Assembly: GCA_023475455.1 (NCBI GenBank) | Contig: JAMCVR010000114.1 | Coordinates: 23,303 to 31,298, forward strand | Reading direction: 5' to 3' | From: Thermoplasmatota archaeon | GTDB lineage: Bacteria > Pseudomonadota > Gammaproteobacteria > Burkholderiales > Thiobacillaceae | Length of the DNA stretch: 7,996 nucleotides | Shown here: in pieces, positions 6,191 through 7,996 of the stretch | Layout: each line of letters starts with the position of its first letter | How positions within the stretch are numbered: position 1 is the stretch's first letter | Notes under the pieces: model-generated | Told to the model about the DNA's origin: nothing | The model's input: the letters and a program-made list of their open reading frames with translations, nothing else | The model's database searches: none | Made by a program: the position numbers and the translations under genes

Positions 6191-7147
6191 TTAATCGGAA
6201 AATCCGAAGAACACGTCTTCGAGCGAGGGTTCGCGCACATGCAGGTCGAGCACCTTGCCGTCGAGGGCGGCGAGGGCTTCGAGCACCGTCATCTTGGCTT
6301 CGCGGCGGCACTGCACCGCAATGTGGCCGTCGCGCGCCTCGATGGCGCTGACCGGCAGGCGGCCGAGGACGGCGCGCACGGCGTCGAAGTCGCCGGGGGC
6401 GAGCCGGATGTCGAACCACAGCGGCAGATCCATCTGCTCGCGCAGCGCCTGGACCGTCCCGGTGGCCTGGATTCTGCCGGCAGCCATGATGGCGAGGCGG
6501 TCGACCCGCTCCTGGATCTCGGCGAGGATGTGCGAGGTCAGCACCATCGTCACGCCTTCCGCCCGGAGCCCGCGCAGGATCGCGTAGAACTCTCGGATGG
6601 CCTCCGGATCCAGTCCGGTGGTCGGTTCGTCGAGAAACAGGATGCGCGGCCGGCCCAGCAGCGCCTGGGCAAAGCCGAGCCGCTGGCGCATGCCCTTGGA
6701 GTATTCGCCGACGCGCCGTTTGGCCGCATGGATCAGGCCGACGCGCTCGAGCGCCGGAAGACATCCTGCCAACGGCGCGCCCTTCAGCCGCGAAAAGAAT
6801 TGCAGGGTTTCCAGTCCGGTCAGGTTGTCGTAAAAAACCACGTTTTCCGGCAGGTAGCCGATCGTGCGCCGCACCGCGCGAAAGCCGCTGCCCGTGACCG
6901 ACGCGTTGCCGATGCGAATTTCGCCCGAACCGAGCGGAATCAGGCCGAGCATCAGCTTGAACAGGGTGCTCTTGCCGGCGCCGTTGTGGCCGATCAATCC
7001 GAACAGCTCGCCGCGGCGGATGTCGAGATCGACGCCGTCGACCGCGCGCACCGCACCGTAATGTCTGGTGGCGGCGCGCGAGACGACGACCGGTTCGGCG
7101 TCCGAAGCGGGGCGGGTGTCAGCGGGCCCCGGGGTAATGCTTTCCAA
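6191..7147 (-). CDS. nosF: NosF, ATP-binding subunit of the NosDFY complex, 318 aa (TTG start)
   Basis: This cytoplasmic ABC ATPase drives the NosDFY machine needed for copper-centre assembly in N2O reductase. It has Walker A GHNGAGKST (53-61), Q-loop region PEN (100-102), signature YSKGMRQRL (149-157, a non-canonical variant of LSGGQ), Walker B ILFLDEP with Asp173 and Glu174, D-loop GLD (178-180) and switch His206 (TSH). A C-terminal domain of about 90 residues follows, ending in EDVFFGFSD. The only start in a sensible place is TTG at 7145-7147, with GGAG eight bases upstream; the next in-frame ATG is inside the ATPase core at residue 66. The TTG start gives a 29-bp overlap with nosD, implying coupled translation and perhaps tuning NosF downward. 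The N-terminal 18 residues before the ATPase fold are polar and variable. Confidence 0.93.
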   Translation of the reverse strand: MESITPGPADTRPASDAEPVVVSRAATRHYGAVRAVDGVDLDIRRGELFGLIGHNGAGKSTLFKLMLGLIPLGSGEIRIGNASVTGSGFRAVRRTIGYLPENVVFYDNLTGLETLQFFSRLKGAPLAGCLPALERVGLIHAAKRRVGEYSKGMRQRLGFAQALLGRPRILFLDEPTTGLDPEAIREFYAILRGLRAEGVTMVLTSHILAEIQERVDRLAIMAAGRIQATGTVQALREQMDLPLWFDIRLAPGDFDAVRAVLGRLPVSAIEARDGHIAVQCRREAKMTVLEALAALDGKVLDLHVREPSLEDVFFGFSD

Positions 7148-7900
7148 GCCAGGTTCTCCAATGGTCGGTATCGGGCCGCATGCGCGGGTTCGGGTCCACG
7201 ATGCTGGGGGCGCGCAGCAGGGGAAACTGCCGGCCCACCATGCGCAGGGTCTGCACGGCGGGGCTGGCGAGCAGCAGCTTCATCATGGGGTGGCGCCAGG
7301 CGAGCCGGTCGACCAGGTCGTTCGCCTCGTAAGGCACGTCGCCGATGCCGTCCCCGTTGCGGTCCCAGCCCAGGTAATTGCTCCAGTGGTTGCCTTCCTT
7401 TTCCCCCCACACCTCATCGCGCGCGGCGACATAGCGGACCTGCTCGCGGTTGGCGACGAACGCGTTGCGCTCGACCTGGTTGTTCTTCGACCCGGCCCAC
7501 ACATGCATGCCGACGAGGTTGTCGACCACCAGATTGCCGCGCAGCGTGTTGTACTCGGCATCGTAAATGAAAAAACCGCGCGCATTGCCGGCCACCACGT
7601 TGTGCTCCACGACGGTGTCCTGGATGGTGCGCAGCATGATGCCGTGATCGGAATTGCCCCAGGCGCGGTTGTTGCGCACGACCTGGTCGCGCACTTCCAT
7701 CAGCGCGAGCCCGCCGCGGTTGAGGTAGACGTCGTTGTCTTCCCACAGGTTGTGGTAGGAATTCATGTAATGCGTGCCGTAGCGGCTGTGGTGCAGCCGG
7801 TTGCCGCGGAAGACGGCACGGTGCGAGACGTCCACGTAGATGGCGTCGCGGACGAAGCCGATGTTGTTGCCTTGAAAGCCGCACTCGCGAATCTCAGGGA
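7119..7900 (-). CDS. nosD: NosD, periplasmic copper-centre maturation protein, C-terminal part only
   Basis: NosD is the periplasmic beta-helix subunit of NosDFY that accepts copper from NosL and works with apo-NosZ. The visible part has stacked right-handed beta-helix (CASH/carbohydrate-binding) repeats with recurring GN/NN turns (FRGNRL, WEDNDV, VRNNRAWGN, VEHNVV, LRGNLVV, VERNAFV). The conserved NosD C-terminus follows: GNHWSNYLGWDRNGDGIGDVPY, then the WRHPMM segment and the final FPLLRAPSIVDPNP region. The reading frame stays open to at least 7982, but beyond about 7890-7900 its translation is charged, His/Gln/Arg-rich and unlike NosD. There is no signal peptide, which a periplasmic protein needs. 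Only about 250-260 residues are present against roughly 400-440 in full-length NosD, so the gene is 5'-truncated here by a rearrangement or an assembly join. TGA stop at 7119-7121 lies inside nosF. Confidence 0.9.
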
Positions 7901-7996
7901 CACGCTCTATCCCCATCGTCATCTTCTGGCGGCCGTGGTCAGCCTGTCGCTGTTCGTATTCGCACTGGGGATGCTGCACCATGAACTGGCGCCTAT
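7872..7996 (+). CDS. Fragment of a membrane protein, possibly MprF-like (runs off the right edge)
   Basis: On the plus strand the last ~100 bp read LRDTLYPHRHLLAAVVSLS then LFVFALGMLHHELAP. This is a short basic head followed by one clear transmembrane helix and the HHELAP motif, ending at the window edge. From memory, LHHEL after the first helix resembles the N-terminus of MprF-type lysylphosphatidylglycerol flippase/synthase proteins of proteobacteria. A TTG at 7872-7874 is in frame and could be a start, but has no clear ribosome binding site, and the 5' end may be missing. The opposite strand of the same bases gives the non-NosD-like tail of the nosD frame, so I favour the plus strand as the real coding strand here. 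The identity is tentative and rests on about 35 residues. Confidence 0.4.
   Translation, partial: MKAALANLRDTLYPHRHLLAAVVSLSLFVFALGMLHHELAP

Noticed and set aside
4836..6764. 642-aa frame that would fuse nosL to a long upstream extension
   Set aside because: The part upstream of 5360 is an out-of-frame reading of nosY and nosF; the real nosL start has a lipoprotein signal and ribosome binding site at 5360.
6158..7570. 470-aa open frame on the plus strand opposite nosF and nosD
   Set aside because: Antisense shadow of NosF and NosD, whose motifs (Walker A and B, beta-helix repeats) fix the minus strand as coding.
7901..7982. N-terminal extension of NosD up to an ATG at 7980-7982
   Set aside because: The translation is charged, has no signal peptide and is unlike NosD, while the opposite strand encodes a good membrane helix; treated as sequence past a junction.
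1..7996. CRISPR arrays, tRNA or rRNA genes, insertion sequences
   Set aside because: No regularly spaced repeats, no cloverleaf or rRNA-like sequence and no transposase-like protein were seen on either strand.

Overview
The window is high-GC DNA from a respiratory denitrifier. Gene content and order suggest a betaproteobacterium (Rhodocyclales or Nitrosomonadales type). That placement is an inference from content, not from a marker gene. The window joins two denitrification modules, nitrate uptake/reduction and nitrous oxide reductase maturation, with a small cytochrome c gene between them.

Left part, minus strand (1-3332): narK1, then narK2, then the start of narG, in transcription order. 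This is the head of a narK1K2G(HJI) operon. narK1 encodes a NarK1-type nitrate importer and narK2 a NarK2-type nitrate/nitrite exchanger. narG encodes the molybdenum catalytic subunit of the membrane-bound nitrate reductase and is cut by the left edge. narK1 and narK2 are 30 bp apart. narK2 and narG are separated by about 120 bp holding a tight hairpin nested in a degenerate 32-bp inverted repeat.

Centre (3333-4183): a 384-bp divergent intergenic region holds a 16-bp NarL/NarP-type 7-2-7 palindrome, further heptamer-like sequences and an unrelated 15-bp palindrome. These point to nitrate-responsive control of the nar genes. I found no convincing FNR/DNR box. On the plus strand follows a lipoprotein mono-heme cytochrome c, then a strong A-tract/stem/T-tract hairpin that can terminate transcription from both sides.

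Right part, minus strand (4205-7996): nosD (5' part missing), nosF, nosY, nosL and two small genes. The genes are tightly packed and several starts overlap the preceding stop. NosDFY form the ABC-type maturation system for the copper centres of N2O reductase, and NosL is the outer-membrane copper chaperone. The two small genes after nosL overlap by ATGA. The second resembles the TumE (DUF6516) toxin family, so the pair is a candidate toxin-antitoxin module at the tail of the nos operon.

At the far right edge, nosD stops looking like nosD around position 7890-7900. The last ~100 bp instead read, on the plus strand, like the first membrane helix of an MprF-type protein. This is either a genomic rearrangement that truncated nosD or a chimeric assembly join. 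It is the most important point to check. Otherwise the window looks like a conventional denitrification region; the best candidates for something less described are the small gene pair and the edge junction.
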